Origin: Cellulomonas sp. Root930
Lineage (GTDB): Bacteria; Actinomycetota; Actinomycetes; Actinomycetales; Cellulomonadaceae
Reading direction: 5' to 3'
Assembly: GCA_001429255.1 (NCBI GenBank)
Contig: LMJI01000001.1
Span: forward strand, 1-64,000
Length of the DNA: 64,000 nt
Both the position numbers and the translations under genes were made by a program. The notes under the pieces are model-generated. The model was not told the DNA's origin, did not search any database, and saw only the letters and a list, made by a program, of their open reading frames with translations. This document shows positions 8,861 through 18,500 of the stretch, one piece after another. Position 1 is the first letter of the stretch. Every line of letters begins with the position of its first letter.

Positions 8861-9630
8861 CCGGCCGCCTGGGCGAGCTCCGCGATCGCCGATGCGACGG
8901 CCGCGGGCTGCTCGACCGACGACAGGTGCCCGGACTGCGGGACCACGACGAGCCGGGCGCCGTCGGCGTTGGCGACGAGGTGCTCGGCCGCGGCGACCGG
9001 GGTGACGGTGTCCTCGTCGCCGACCACCACGACGACCGGGCCCGCGAACGCGCGGAGCACGTCCGTGCGGTCCGGCCGGGCCGCCATCGCCCGCTGCGAC
9101 CAGGCGACACCCGCGGGTTCCTGCTGGTCGATCCAGGCGGCGACCTCGGCGGCCACCTCAGGCTGGGCGGTCCGCGTCGTCTCGCCGAGCAGCGACGTCG
9201 CCATCGGTCGGACCGCGTCGACCGACCCCGTCGACTCCGCCTCGTCCGCGATGCGCAGCCGGTTGGCGCGCGCGTCCGGGGCGTCGGCGGTGGACTTGGT
9301 GTCGACGAGCGCCAGCCCTGCGACGAGCTCCGGGTGCCGCTCGAGCAGCGCGAGCGCCACGTAGCCGCCCATGGACAGGCCGGCGACCACGGCGCTGGTC
9401 ACGCCCGCGGCACGCACCACCTCGGCCACCAGGTCCGCCGACGCCTCGAGCGACGGCACGGGCAGGTCGGTGGCGTGCCCCGGCGTCCCCGGCAGGTCCA
9501 CGGCGTGCACCGGGTGACCGGGGGGCAGCAGACGGGCGACGTCGTCCCACATGCGGTGGTCGAGCGGGAAGCCGTGCAGGAGGACGACCGGGAGGCCGTC
9601 GCCCTCGGCGCGGTAGGTGTGCAGGCTCAT
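8857..9630 (-). CDS. alpha/beta hydrolase
   Basis: A 257-residue alpha/beta-hydrolase-fold enzyme. The oxyanion segment is LLHGFPLDHRMW near residue 18. The nucleophile elbow is GLSMGG (Ser near residue 95), and an acidic residue follows in VVGDEDTVTP. The catalytic His is in PQSGHLSS near residue 235. It resembles small esterases or 3-oxoadipate enol-lactonase-like members, but substrate cannot be deduced. It is the last gene of a minus-strand chain (11520 down to 8857) in which each start overlaps the previous stop by ATGA. It is convergent with gntP, sharing 4 bases. Confidence 0.85.
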   Translation of the reverse strand: MSLHTYRAEGDGLPVVLLHGFPLDHRMWDDVARLLPPGHPVHAVDLPGTPGHATDLPVPSLEASADLVAEVVRAAGVTSAVVAGLSMGGYVALALLERHPELVAGLALVDTKSTADAPDARANRLRIADEAESTGSVDAVRPMATSLLGETTRTAQPEVAAEVAAWIDQQEPAGVAWSQRAMAARPDRTDVLRAFAGPVVVVVGDEDTVTPVAAAEHLVANADGARLVVVPQSGHLSSVEQPAAVASAIAELAQAAG

Positions 9631-10391
9631 GCGTCGTCCTCCGCCGTCGTGCTCGGTCCTGCCCAGTGGGTGGGCAGCGGGATCTCATGGTCGGGCAGCA
9701 CGTGCGCGACGATCTCGTCGAGCACCCGGCGGACCGCCGCCTCGCCGACCCACAGGTGCTTGGCGCCGTCCACCCCGATCACCTCGGCCTGCGGGACGCG
9801 TGCGAACCGGCGGCGCGCCTCGTCGGGGCGCAGGTAGTCGTCCAGCTCCGGGACCAGCACCACGAGCGGCTTGCCGAGCTCCGCCCACGCGTCGAGGTCC
9901 GCGTCCGTGGCGCGGTGCAGCGGCGGGGACAGCAGGATCGCCCCCTCGATCGACGGGTCGCGGCCGTGCATGAGGGCCAGCTCGGTGCCGAACGACCAGC
10001 CGACCAGCCACCGCTTCGGCAGGTCGTGGAACTCGGCGAACTCGATCGCGGCATGCACGTCGTACCGTTCGCCGACCCCGCCGTCGAACGCCCCGCCGCT
10101 GGTCCCGCGCGGGCTGGCCGTGCCGCGCGTGTTGAACCGCAGCACCGCGAGATCCGCCAGGGCGGGCAGCCGCCAGGCCGCCTTCCGGAACACGTGCGAG
10201 TCCATGTAGCCGCCGTGCGTGGGCAGCGGGTGCAGGGTCACGAGCGTCGCGGCAGGGGGCGCGTCGGCCGGGCGGGCCAGCTCCCCGACGAGCGTGAGCC
10301 CGTCGGCGGTGTGCAGCTCGACGTCCTGGCGCGCGGCGGGCAAGACCGTCAACGAGCGGATGAGGCCGGGGTCCTGCGTGTTCGTCGTCAT
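9627..10391 (-). CDS. alpha/beta hydrolase (serine esterase-like)
   Basis: A 254-residue hydrolase-fold protein. It has TLHPLPTHGG in the oxyanion region, FNTRGTASPRGTSGG, the nucleophile elbow GWSFGTE, an acidic residue in PELDDYLRP and a His in GAKHLWVG. The layout resembles CocE/dienelactone-hydrolase-like proteins that act on small acyl substrates in the cytoplasm. An upstream in-frame extension exists, but ATG 10391 is preferred because it makes an ATGA overlap with the stop of the HAD gene, as for every other junction in this chain. Substrate is unknown. Confidence 0.8.
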   Translation of the reverse strand: MTTNTQDPGLIRSLTVLPAARQDVELHTADGLTLVGELARPADAPPAATLVTLHPLPTHGGYMDSHVFRKAAWRLPALADLAVLRFNTRGTASPRGTSGGAFDGGVGERYDVHAAIEFAEFHDLPKRWLVGWSFGTELALMHGRDPSIEGAILLSPPLHRATDADLDAWAELGKPLVVLVPELDDYLRPDEARRRFARVPQAEVIGVDGAKHLWVGEAAVRRVLDEIVAHVLPDHEIPLPTHWAGPSTTAEDDA

Positions 10392-11224
10392 CGCGACGAG
10401 CCTAAGGCGCCCTCGGCCAGCGCACCCGCGAGCTCCAGGACGTCGGCCACCCCGTCGTCGGCGTTCGAGGCGCACCGTCGGGTCGCCGCGTCCAGCACGG
10501 ACGCGTGGGCGTTGGCCATCGCGAACGAGGTGCCGGCCCAGCCGAGCATGGACAGGTCGTTCGGGGCGTCGCCGACGGCCCAGACGTCCACCGGGGTGAT
10601 GCCGCGCGTGGCCGCCCAGTCGGCGAGCGTCGACGCCTTGGTGATGCCGGGTCCGGAGATCTCGCCGAGCCCGACCGCCCCGGAGTCGGCGACGATCCCG
10701 AGCTCGCCGACGACCGCCGCCAGCTCGTCGGCGAACATCGCGCCGACCGGTCGGGTGGAGCGCACCAGCAGCTTGAACGTCGACGGGCGCAGGACGTCCT
10801 CGATGCGGTCGGCCGTCGGGCTGTCGGGCGGCACGGGGTGGCTGGACAGGAATCGCGCCTCGTAGGCGAACCCGTCCGCGCTCTCCGTGGCGAGGTGCAC
10901 CGCCTCCGAGCCACCCCAGGCCTCTCGGACGCGGTCCGCGATGCTGCCGACGAGCTCCGGCGACATCCCCCGCTCGACGAGCAACCGCCCGGTGCCTACC
11001 TCGAGCACCGCCGCGCCGTTCGCGCAGATGGCGACCCCGTGACCGGCCACATGCTCCGCGAGCTCCCGCAGCCAGCGCGGCGGGCGGGCGGTGACGAACA
11101 CGACCTCGATGCCGGCGTCGGCGGCCCGCACCAGCGCGGCGGCCGTGCGCGGGGAGACCGTGCCGTCCGGGCGCAGGAGGGTGCCGTCCAGGTCGGTGGC
11201 GACGAGCCGGGGTGCGCGAGTCAT
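10388..11224 (-). CDS. HAD-superfamily hydrolase, Cof type
   Basis: A 278-residue phosphatase of the Cof/YidA class. Motif I is VATDLDGTLL (residues about 8-17), with two nucleophilic or catalytic Asp. Motif II Thr is in VVFVTARPP, the motif III Lys is in GITKAST, and motif IV is AVGDAPNDLSML. It has a C2-type cap, typical of enzymes that dephosphorylate sugar phosphates or cofactors. ATG 11224 overlaps the stop of the upstream small zinc-binding gene by ATGA. A longer in-frame start is possible but lacks a good ribosome site. Physiological substrate is unknown. Confidence 0.85.
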   Translation of the reverse strand: MTRAPRLVATDLDGTLLRPDGTVSPRTAAALVRAADAGIEVVFVTARPPRWLRELAEHVAGHGVAICANGAAVLEVGTGRLLVERGMSPELVGSIADRVREAWGGSEAVHLATESADGFAYEARFLSSHPVPPDSPTADRIEDVLRPSTFKLLVRSTRPVGAMFADELAAVVGELGIVADSGAVGLGEISGPGITKASTLADWAATRGITPVDVWAVGDAPNDLSMLGWAGTSFAMANAHASVLDAATRRCASNADDGVADVLELAGALAEGALGSSR

Positions 11225-11520
11225 CGGCGGGTCGGTCCGCGTCGGGCGCGTGCCTGCCAGCAGGAGGGGTGCCAGTGCCGGCGGTCGTCGAGCGCCTCGC
11301 CGAACAGCCCGTCGGACCGCCACGCGACGACGTGCGCCGTGCCCGCGGTCACCAGCTGGTCGCAGCCGGGGCAGCGGTACTCGCGGTCGGACCCGCGCAC
11401 GCGCTGGACCACCCACTCGCCGTCGGCCGCGGACTCGGACTGCCGACCACCCGTGGCGCGATCGAGGTCGAGCTCGACGTGCTCCGCGCCGTACGGCCGC
11501 TTCGTCGATCGTCGTCCCAC
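11221..11520 (-). CDS. small zinc-ribbon-like protein
   Basis: A 99-residue protein, conserved in type among actinobacteria. It is Arg-rich at the N-terminus and contains RCPGC, then HVVAW and HRRHWHPSC, a CxxC...H..C arrangement suited to binding one zinc ion. GTG 11520 has GGGGAGGATG just upstream on the minus strand; another in-frame GTG at 11538 has no such site. It heads the chain that continues with the HAD and two alpha/beta-hydrolase genes. No function is known to me; a nucleic-acid-binding or regulatory role is only a guess from the zinc motif and basic tail. Confidence 0.65.
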   Translation of the reverse strand: MGRRSTKRPYGAEHVELDLDRATGGRQSESAADGEWVVQRVRGSDREYRCPGCDQLVTAGTAHVVAWRSDGLFGEALDDRRHWHPSCWQARARRGPTRR

Positions 11521-11548
11521 GCCCTCATCCTCCCCCACGACCCACGTG

Positions 11549-11655
11549 ACGTCCGCACTCGTGCGTGCTGGAGCCCGCCGGAGTGCGGACGTCCGGATCG
11601 GGAGACGGCAACGTCCGCACTCGAGGGGGTCGGGACCCGACGGAGTGCGGACGTT
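11549..11655. repeat. two tandem inverted repeats with shared arms
   Basis: ACGTCCGCACTC (11549-11560) pairs with GAGTGCGGACGT (11581-11592), and AACGTCCGCACTC (11610-11622) pairs with GAGTGCGGACGTT (11643-11655). Both arm pairs are separated by exactly 20 bases, while the spacers differ in sequence; the second contains its own GGGTC/GACCC stem. The unit lies directly after the beta-glucosidase stop (11671, minus strand), so it could terminate that transcript, but there is no T tract. The duplication of the arms makes a dispersed repeat or a protein-binding array an alternative. Confidence 0.75.
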
Positions 11656-11670
11656 GCGGAAAGGAGTCGG

Positions 11671-13113
11671 TCAGAGGGCGGCGGACTCCGGCGTCGGGAT
11701 CGTGTTCGTGCGCAGGAGCTCGCGGTACCAGAGGCCCGAGTCCTTCACCGTGCGCTCGAGGGTGTCGTAGTCGACACGGACCACGCCGAAGCGGCGGTCG
11801 TAGCCGTAGGACCACTCGAAGTTGTCCATCAGCGACCAGACGAAGTAGCCGCGCACGTCCGCGCCGCGCTCGATGGCCTCGCCGACCGCGTCGACGTGGT
11901 CGTGCAGGTAGGCCACGCGGCCGGCGTCGTGCACGCGACCGTCCTGGCTGACCTCGTCGTAGAACGCGGCGCCGTTCTCCGTGATCGCCATCGGGATGCC
12001 CGGGTAGCGGTCGTGGATCTCGAGGAGGAGGTCGACCAGGCCCTGGGGCTCGATGTTCCAGCCCATCGCCGTGTGCGGGCCGGGCTGCGGGAGGAACTCG
12101 ACGTTGGTGGCGCCGACCCACGGGCTGTTCTCGGACGAGCGGTGGCCGTCCGGACCGGGAGTGCCGTCCCCGCCGGCGGGTGTGCCCTGCTGCACGCGCC
12201 CGGTCGAGTAGTAGTTGATGCCCAGCAGCGCGAGCGGGACCTGGATCAGGTCGAGGTCGCCGTCGAGCACGAAGGACCAGTCGGTGATGTGCGCCGTGTC
12301 GGCGAACACCTCCTTGGGGTACTCGCCGTCGAGGATGGGGCCGAGGAAGACCTCGTTGGCGATGGTGTCGATGCGGCGCTTCGCCTCGACGTCCTCGGGG
12401 GCGTCGGTCGCGGCGCGCGTGACGTGCAGGTTGAGCGTCACCGAGATCGGCGTGTCCTGGCCCAGCACGTCCTTGATGGCGCGCCCGGCGAGGCCGTGCG
12501 CGAGGTTCAGGTGGTGCACGGCGGCGAGCGCCTTTGCGTCGTCCGTCACGCCGGGGGCGTGGACGCCGGACGCGTAGCCGAGGAACGACGAGCACCACGG
12601 CTCGTTCAGCGTGGTCCACAGGTGGATGCGGTCCCCGAGCACCTCGGCGAGCTTGCGCGCGTACTTCTCGAACTGGAGCGCGGTCTGCCGGTTGGCCCAG
12701 CCGCCCTCGTCCTCGAGCGCCTGCGGGAGGTCCCAGTGGTAGAGCGTCGCGACGGGCTTGATCCCCGCGGCGATCAGGCGGTCGACGAGGTCGGCGTAGA
12801 AGTCGAGGCCGGCCTGGTTGAACTCGCCCGAGCCGGTGGGCTGGATCCGGGGCCACGCGATCGAGAACCGGTAGGCCTGCAGGCCCAGGTCCTGCATGAT
12901 CGCGACGTCCTCGGCCACGCGGTGGTAGTGGTCCGCGGCGACGTCGCCCGTGTCGCCGTCGAGCACCTTGCCGGGAGTGCGGGAGAACGTGTCCCAGATG
13001 GACAGGCCGCGGCCGTCCTCGTCGAACGCCCCCTCGATCTGGTACGAGGCGGTGGCCGAGCCCCAGAGGAAGTCGGCAGGGAACTGGCGTCCGGAGGGGC
13101 GCGAGGTCGTCAT
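11671..13113 (-). CDS. family GH1 beta-glucosidase
   Basis: A 480-residue cytoplasmic GH1 (beta/alpha)8 enzyme that releases terminal beta-linked glucose from cello- or related oligosaccharides. The N-terminal signature [15 protein letters not shown] is intact. The acid/base Glu171 is in TLNEPW and the nucleophile Glu379 is in [17 protein letters not shown] is near the end. There is no signal peptide. ATG 13113 is preceded by GAAGGA. The upstream region holds a LacI-type operator (13212-13229) and a CelR-like box (13237-13250). The gene therefore probably belongs to the adjacent oligosaccharide regulon and may also respond to cellobiose. It is the last gene of the minus-strand sugar locus. 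Confidence 0.95.
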   Translation of the reverse strand: MTTSRPSGRQFPADFLWGSATASYQIEGAFDEDGRGLSIWDTFSRTPGKVLDGDTGDVAADHYHRVAEDVAIMQDLGLQAYRFSIAWPRIQPTGSGEFNQAGLDFYADLVDRLIAAGIKPVATLYHWDLPQALEDEGGWANRQTALQFEKYARKLAEVLGDRIHLWTTLNEPWCSSFLGYASGVHAPGVTDDAKALAAVHHLNLAHGLAGRAIKDVLGQDTPISVTLNLHVTRAATDAPEDVEAKRRIDTIANEVFLGPILDGEYPKEVFADTAHITDWSFVLDGDLDLIQVPLALLGINYYSTGRVQQGTPAGGDGTPGPDGHRSSENSPWVGATNVEFLPQPGPHTAMGWNIEPQGLVDLLLEIHDRYPGIPMAITENGAAFYDEVSQDGRVHDAGRVAYLHDHVDAVGEAIERGADVRGYFVWSLMDNFEWSYGYDRRFGVVRVDYDTLERTVKDSGLWYRELLRTNTIPTPESAAL

Positions 13114-13211
13114 GTGCGGGTCCTTCGATCGAGCGGACGGGTCGGAGGTCTGGTCTGCGCTGCAGGGTGGGCGGGCCCGGGACGGCGTCGGTGCCGGCGC
13201 TCCTGCACGAA

Positions 13212-13229
13212 TGTCGAAACGATACGATA
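13212..13229. promoter_or_regulatory. LacI-type operator upstream of the GH1 gene
   Basis: TGTCGAAACGATACGATA has a central CG and the core TCGAAACGATACGA. It matches imperfectly the pattern TCGAANCGNTTCGA of the three other sites at 15609, 22350 and 22493. It lies about 100 bases upstream of the GH1 start. Confidence 0.5.
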
Positions 13230-13236
13230 CCTCGTG

Positions 13237-13250
13237 TGGGAACGCTCCCG
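13237..13250. promoter_or_regulatory. CelR-like operator upstream of the GH1 gene
   Basis: TGGGAACGCTCCCG differs at two positions from TGGGAGCGCTCCCA, the palindrome bound by the LacI-family regulator CelR of cellulolytic actinobacteria. It lies 8 bases beyond the LacI-type site, in the promoter region of the beta-glucosidase gene. Recognition is from memory of the consensus; binding is inferred. Confidence 0.6.
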
Positions 13251-13282
13251 CCACCCCCGGGCGGGGCGCGGCCGCCTCCCGG

Positions 13283-15559
13283 TCAGAGGGTCAGCTCGAC
13301 GGTCGCTCCCTCCGCGGCGACGACAGCACCGTCGATCCCGACCTGCACCCGCCACGGCCCCACGGCGCCTCGCGCCTCGACACGCGCGGTCCCGCCGTCG
13401 CGGCGCACCACGAACACCGTCGGCTCCGCCCCCTCGGGAGACGGCACGGTGGTCACGGACCGGTGGCCGTCGGCGAGCTCGACCAGGTGCAGGGTCACGC
13501 CGTCGGCCCACGCGTAGTCCGGCCGGTCCGAGCGCGCACCGACCGGCAGCACCGAGTCGGGCCGCACGTACAGAGGCAGCGACGAGTAGTCGTGACGCTC
13601 CTTGACCCAGCGCGGGCCCGTCACCTGCTCGCCGGACAGCAGCGAGGTCCACGTCCCCTCCGGCACGTAGACGTCCACGTGACCGTCGGCGGTGAAGACG
13701 GGCGCGACCAGCAGGTTCTCGCCGAGCATGTACTGGGTGTCGACCGTGGCCGCCCCCGGGTCGTCGGGGAACTCCAGCACCATCGGCCGCATGACCGGCA
13801 CCCCCGTGTCGTGGGCGTCCAGCCCGAGGCGTGCCAGGTAGGGCATGAGCGAGAGCTTGAGCCGGGTGAACAGTCGCGTGACGTCCACGGCCTCCTCGTC
13901 GAACGCCCACGGCACCCGGTAGGAGTCCGAGCCGTGCAGCCGGCTGTGCGACGAGAGCAGCCCGAACGCCAACCAGCGCTTGAACACCGCCGCGTCGGGC
14001 GCGCCCTCGAAGCCGCCGATGTCGTGGCTCCAGAAACCGAACCCCGACGACGCCAGCGAGAGGCCGCCGCGCAGGGTCTCCGCCATCGACACGAAGGTCG
14101 ACTCGCTGTCCCCGCCCCAGTGCACGGGGAACTGCTGGCCGCCGGCGGTGGCCGACCGCGCGAACAGGACGGCCTCGCCCTCGCCGCGCTCGGCCTCGAG
14201 GACGTCGAACACCGCGCGGTTGTACAGGTGCGTGTAGTGGTTGTGCATGCGCTCCGGGTCCGAGCCGTCGTGCCAGACGACGTCCGTGGGGATTCGCTCG
14301 CCGAAGTCGGTCTTGAAGGCGTCGACGCCCTGCACCAGCAGGTGGCGCAGGTAGCCCTGGTACCACGCGACCGCGTCCGGGTTGGTGAAGTCCACCAGCC
14401 CCATGCCCGACTGCCACTGGTCGGTCTGCCAGACGGAGCCGTCCGGGCGGGTCACCAGGTAGCCCGCGGCGCGGCCCTCGTCGAACAGGGCGGACCGCTG
14501 CGCGATGTACGGGTTGATCCACACGCAGACCTTCAGGCCCTTGGCGTGCAGGCGGGCGAGCAGGCCCTCCGGGTCCGGGAACGTGGCCGGGTCCCACGTG
14601 AAGTCGGTCCAGTGGTACGCGCGCATCCAGAAGCAGTCGAAGTGGAAGACGCTCAGCGGCAGCCCCCGCTCGGCCATGCCGTCGACGAAGGACATCACGG
14701 TGGCTTCGTCGTACTGCGTGGTGAACGAGGTCGACAGCCACAGGCCGTACGACCACGCGGGCACGTGCGCGGGACGCCCGGTGAGCGCGGTGTACCTGCG
14801 CAGCACCTCCTTGGGCGTCGGCCCGTGGATGACGTAGTACTGCAGCGACTCCCCCGGCACCGAGAATTGCGTGCGGGAGACCGCCTCCGAGCCGACCTCG
14901 AACGACACCCGTCCGGGGTGGTCGACGAACACGCCGTACCCCGCGTCGGACAGGTAGAACGGCACGTTCTTGTACGCCTGCTCGCTGGCGGTCCCGCCGT
15001 CCTCGTTCCAGATGTCGACGGACTGACCGTTCTTCACGAACGCGCCGAACCGCTCGCCGAGGCCGTAGACGTGCTCGCGGACCCCGAGGCCCAGCTGCTC
15101 GTGCACATAGGAGTCGCCGCGGGCGTCCGTGACCACCCCGACCGAGCGGGCGGTCGAGCTCGTCAGGACGCGCCCGCCGGCCTCGAACTCGACGTTCCAC
15201 GCACCCCGGGTCGAGATGCGCGCGGTGAGGTCGCCGGCCCGGAACGTCGCGACGCCGTCGGCGGAGTCCTCCGCCTCGACGACCTTGACGTCCGCGCTGG
15301 TGCGGGACAGGGCGAACGACGGCCCGCGGTCGACGTCGCCGCGGTGGTGCTCGATCCGCACACCGATCACGTCGTCCATCGGGCTGTGGAACGACACCGT
15401 CACGAGCGCCCTGTTGAGCGTGTCCCCGCGGGAGGTCAGCGGCACGGTCGACGCGTACACGGTCAGTGAGTCCTCGCCCACCACGACGTCCGCCACCTCG
15501 CGCGGTCGCAGGACCGTCACTCCGGGCAGGTGCTGCCAATAGCCGTCCGTGAACTTCAT
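13283..15559 (-). CDS. family GH31 alpha-xylosidase (YicI-like)
   Basis: A 758-residue cytoplasmic GH31 enzyme that removes alpha-1,6-linked xylose from the non-reducing end of xyloglucan oligosaccharides or isoprimeverose. The nucleophile Asp418 lies in KTDFGERIP, a segment characteristic of YicI-type alpha-xylosidases rather than alpha-glucosidases. The acid/base Asp484 is in HWGGDSES. The N-terminal beta domain, catalytic barrel (about 245-590) and C-terminal beta domains are all present at the usual length. ATG 15559 is followed by A, forming ATGA with the end of the long GH42 frame. An 18-base operator (15609-15626) lies 50 bases upstream. Confidence 0.93.
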   Translation of the reverse strand: MKFTDGYWQHLPGVTVLRPREVADVVVGEDSLTVYASTVPLTSRGDTLNRALVTVSFHSPMDDVIGVRIEHHRGDVDRGPSFALSRTSADVKVVEAEDSADGVATFRAGDLTARISTRGAWNVEFEAGGRVLTSSTARSVGVVTDARGDSYVHEQLGLGVREHVYGLGERFGAFVKNGQSVDIWNEDGGTASEQAYKNVPFYLSDAGYGVFVDHPGRVSFEVGSEAVSRTQFSVPGESLQYYVIHGPTPKEVLRRYTALTGRPAHVPAWSYGLWLSTSFTTQYDEATVMSFVDGMAERGLPLSVFHFDCFWMRAYHWTDFTWDPATFPDPEGLLARLHAKGLKVCVWINPYIAQRSALFDEGRAAGYLVTRPDGSVWQTDQWQSGMGLVDFTNPDAVAWYQGYLRHLLVQGVDAFKTDFGERIPTDVVWHDGSDPERMHNHYTHLYNRAVFDVLEAERGEGEAVLFARSATAGGQQFPVHWGGDSESTFVSMAETLRGGLSLASSGFGFWSHDIGGFEGAPDAAVFKRWLAFGLLSSHSRLHGSDSYRVPWAFDEEAVDVTRLFTRLKLSLMPYLARLGLDAHDTGVPVMRPMVLEFPDDPGAATVDTQYMLGENLLVAPVFTADGHVDVYVPEGTWTSLLSGEQVTGPRWVKERHDYSSLPLYVRPDSVLPVGARSDRPDYAWADGVTLHLVELADGHRSVTTVPSPEGAEPTVFVVRRDGGTARVEARGAVGPWRVQVGIDGAVVAAEGATVELTL

Positions 15560-18500
15560 CGTGGCGCCTTCGCGTGGTGGGACCGGGTCAGATCGGTGGT
15601 GCTCGCATCATCGAAGCGTTTCGATGCCAAGAATACGTTAGGCGGCAGCGCGAATGCTGTCCAGGATGGCCACCGGGGAGGCGCTGTTTCGACGGCGCTT
15701 CGACTCACTAGGGTGGGTCCGGCGGGTACCGACGAGGGGGTCTGGCGATGGCGACGATCGACGACGTGGCACGGGTGGCGGGCGTCTCCGTCTCCACCGT
15801 GTCCTACACGTTCTCCGGCAAGCGGCCGATCTCCGCGGAGACCCGCGCCCGCGTGGAGAGAGCGGTCCGCGAGCTCGACTACCGGCCGCACGCCGGCGCG
15901 CGCGCCCTCGCGTCCCAGCGCACCCAGGTGCTCGCGCTCATGGCGCCCCTGCGCGTGGACGTGAACGTCGGCGTGATCATGCAGTTCGTCACCGGGGTCG
16001 TCACGCGCGCCCAGTCCTACAAGCACGACGTCCTGCTGCTCACCCAGGACGACCACGACGGGATCGAGCGCGTCGCGGCCGGCTCCATGGTCGACGCCGT
16101 GCTGATGATGGACGTCGAGGCCGAGGACCCCCGGCTGCCGATCCTGCGGCGCCAGAAGCAGCCGGCCGTGCTCATCGGACTGCCGCGCGACGCCACCGGG
16201 TTCTCCTGCGTCGACCTGGACTTCGAGGCGGTCGGACGGGTGGCCGTCGACCACCTGGCCGGTCTCGGGCACCGGCAGGTGGCGCTCATCGGCTCCCCGC
16301 GGGCGGTGCTCAGCCGGCGCACCACGTACGCGGCACGCCTCGTGCGCGGCTTCACGCAGGAGGCCACCCGGCTCGGCCTGGACGCCGTGTTCGAGACCTG
16401 CGAGTCGTCGCACAGCGGCGCCGTCGAGGCGGTCGACGCGGTGCTCGCCGCGCTGCCCGACGTCACCGCGCTCGTCGTGCACAACGAGGTCGCCCTGCCT
16501 GCGGTGCTCGAGACGCTCCGCTCGCGCGGCAAGGACGTGCCCGGCGACATCTCCGTCGTGGCCGTCTGCCCCGAGGACGTGGCCCTCGGCCAGACCCAGC
16601 CGCTGACCTCCGTCGACATCCCCGCCCACACCATCGGCAGCGTCGCGGTCGACATGGCGATCGGCCGGCTCACCGGGGAGCAGCCCGCCGAGACCCGCCT
16701 CCTCGCGCCCGTCCTGACCACCCGGACCAGCACCGCTCCCCCGCGCCGCTAGCACCGCGGCACCCCCGGGCGGGACGCGGAGCCGACCCACCACCGGCGA
16801 ACCCGTCAGCAGGTCGACGCCGTCGCCGGGCAGCACGGCCTCGGTGCCGCCGTGGTTGAGGACGAACAGCAGCCCGCCGCGGGGCGCGACCTCGACCCCG
16901 TCAGGGATCGCCGGCAGGGCCGGTGCGATGCCCGCCGCCGCGAGGCAGTCGGCGACGATCGCGCGCAGCACGTCGGCGGGCGGAACCGTCGAGACGTACC
17001 AGGCGGTGCCGTTCCGGAGCACGGCGGGCCGGCCGGTCAGGCCCGCACCCCGGTAGGTGGCCAGCACCTCGGCGGCGCCGGAGGTCAGGTGCTCGGACCA
17101 GGCCGTCGCCGTGAACGTGCCGTAGCGCGCGGAGTCCACCGGCACCCCGTCGGCCGGGAGCGGTCGGTGCTCCTCGCCCGACACCCCCAGCACGTCGGCC
17201 CACGGCACGGGGAACCGACCCTGGCGGATCCGCTGGTCCTCGTCGGCGATCCCGCTGAACGGTCCGACCAGCAGCACCCCGCCGCGCTCGGCCACCCGGG
17301 CCAGGTTGGCGGCGTCGGCGTCGGACACCAGGTGCAGCAGCGGGACGACCACCAGGTCGTAGCGGTCCAGGTCGGCGCCGGGCGGGACCACGTCGGTGGC
17401 GATCCCCGCCCGCCAGAACGGCTCGTGGTAGGCGGCCAGCTGATCGGGCACGGTCAGCAGCGAGCTCGGCAGCGAGTCGGCCTCGCCGGCCCACAGGGAC
17501 GGCCAGTCGAAGACGAGCGCAACGCGGGCGTCGACCCGGGTGCCGACCACCGAGCGGAGCCGCGCCAGCAGCCGACCCTGCTCCCGGACGTCCCGGTGCA
17601 GGTCGGTGTCCGGGCCGGCGTGCGGGAGCATCGCGGAGTGGAAGCGCTCGGAGCCCGACGCCGAGGCGCGCCACTGGAAGTAGCAGACCGCGTCCGCGCC
17701 GTGCGCCACCGCCCGCAGCGAGTCCCGGAGCATCCCGCCGGCCGGCTTGGGCAGGTTGTGCGGGCGCCAGCTGACCGCGCCCGCCGCCTGCTCGAGCAGC
17801 GCCCACGGCCGCCCGCCGCCGACCCCGCGCGTGAGGTCGTGCGTGAGCGCCGCGCGCGCGGCGGCCGCAGGATCCGCCGGGTCGGCGTAGTGGTCGTCGG
17901 CGACGACATCGAGGTCCTCGGCCCAGGAGAACTGGTCGACGAGCGGGAAGAAGCCCATCGCGTTCGTCGTCACGGGAGCGGTCGAGGAGGCCCGGATCAC
18001 GGAGGCCTGCAGGCGGTAGACATCCCGAAGCTGGTCGGAGGTGAACCGCCGGAAGTCGAGCAGCTGCGTCGGGTTGTGCACGTACGGCGCGGCCCTCGGC
18101 GGCACGATCTCCTGCCAGTCGGCATACCGCTGGCTCCAGAAGGCTGTGCCCCACGCGCGGTTCAGCGCGTCGAGGTCGCCGTACCGGCCGGCCAGCCACG
18201 TGCGGAACCGGTCCGCGCACAGGTCGCAGAAGCACGCCTGCCCGAACTCGTTGCCCACGTGCCACAGAGCCACCGCGGGGTGGTCGGCGTACCGCGCGAC
18301 GAGCGCCGAGACGAACACACCCACCCGCTCGCGGTACACCTCGGAGCCCGGGCAGAAGTGGTTGCGGGAGCCGACACTCATCCGCACGCCTGCCGCGTCG
18401 ACGGCCGACGTGCTGGGGTCCAGGCGGGCCAGCCAGGGTGGAGGGGACGCCGACGGCGTGGCCAGGTCCACCGCGATCCCGCCGGCGTGCAGCAGGTCGA

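Noticed and set aside
15654..16859. Plus-strand frame of 401 codons overlapping lacI in another frame
   Set aside because: Arg/Gly/Ala-rich shadow; the lacI frame has a clear HTH and family-wide similarity.
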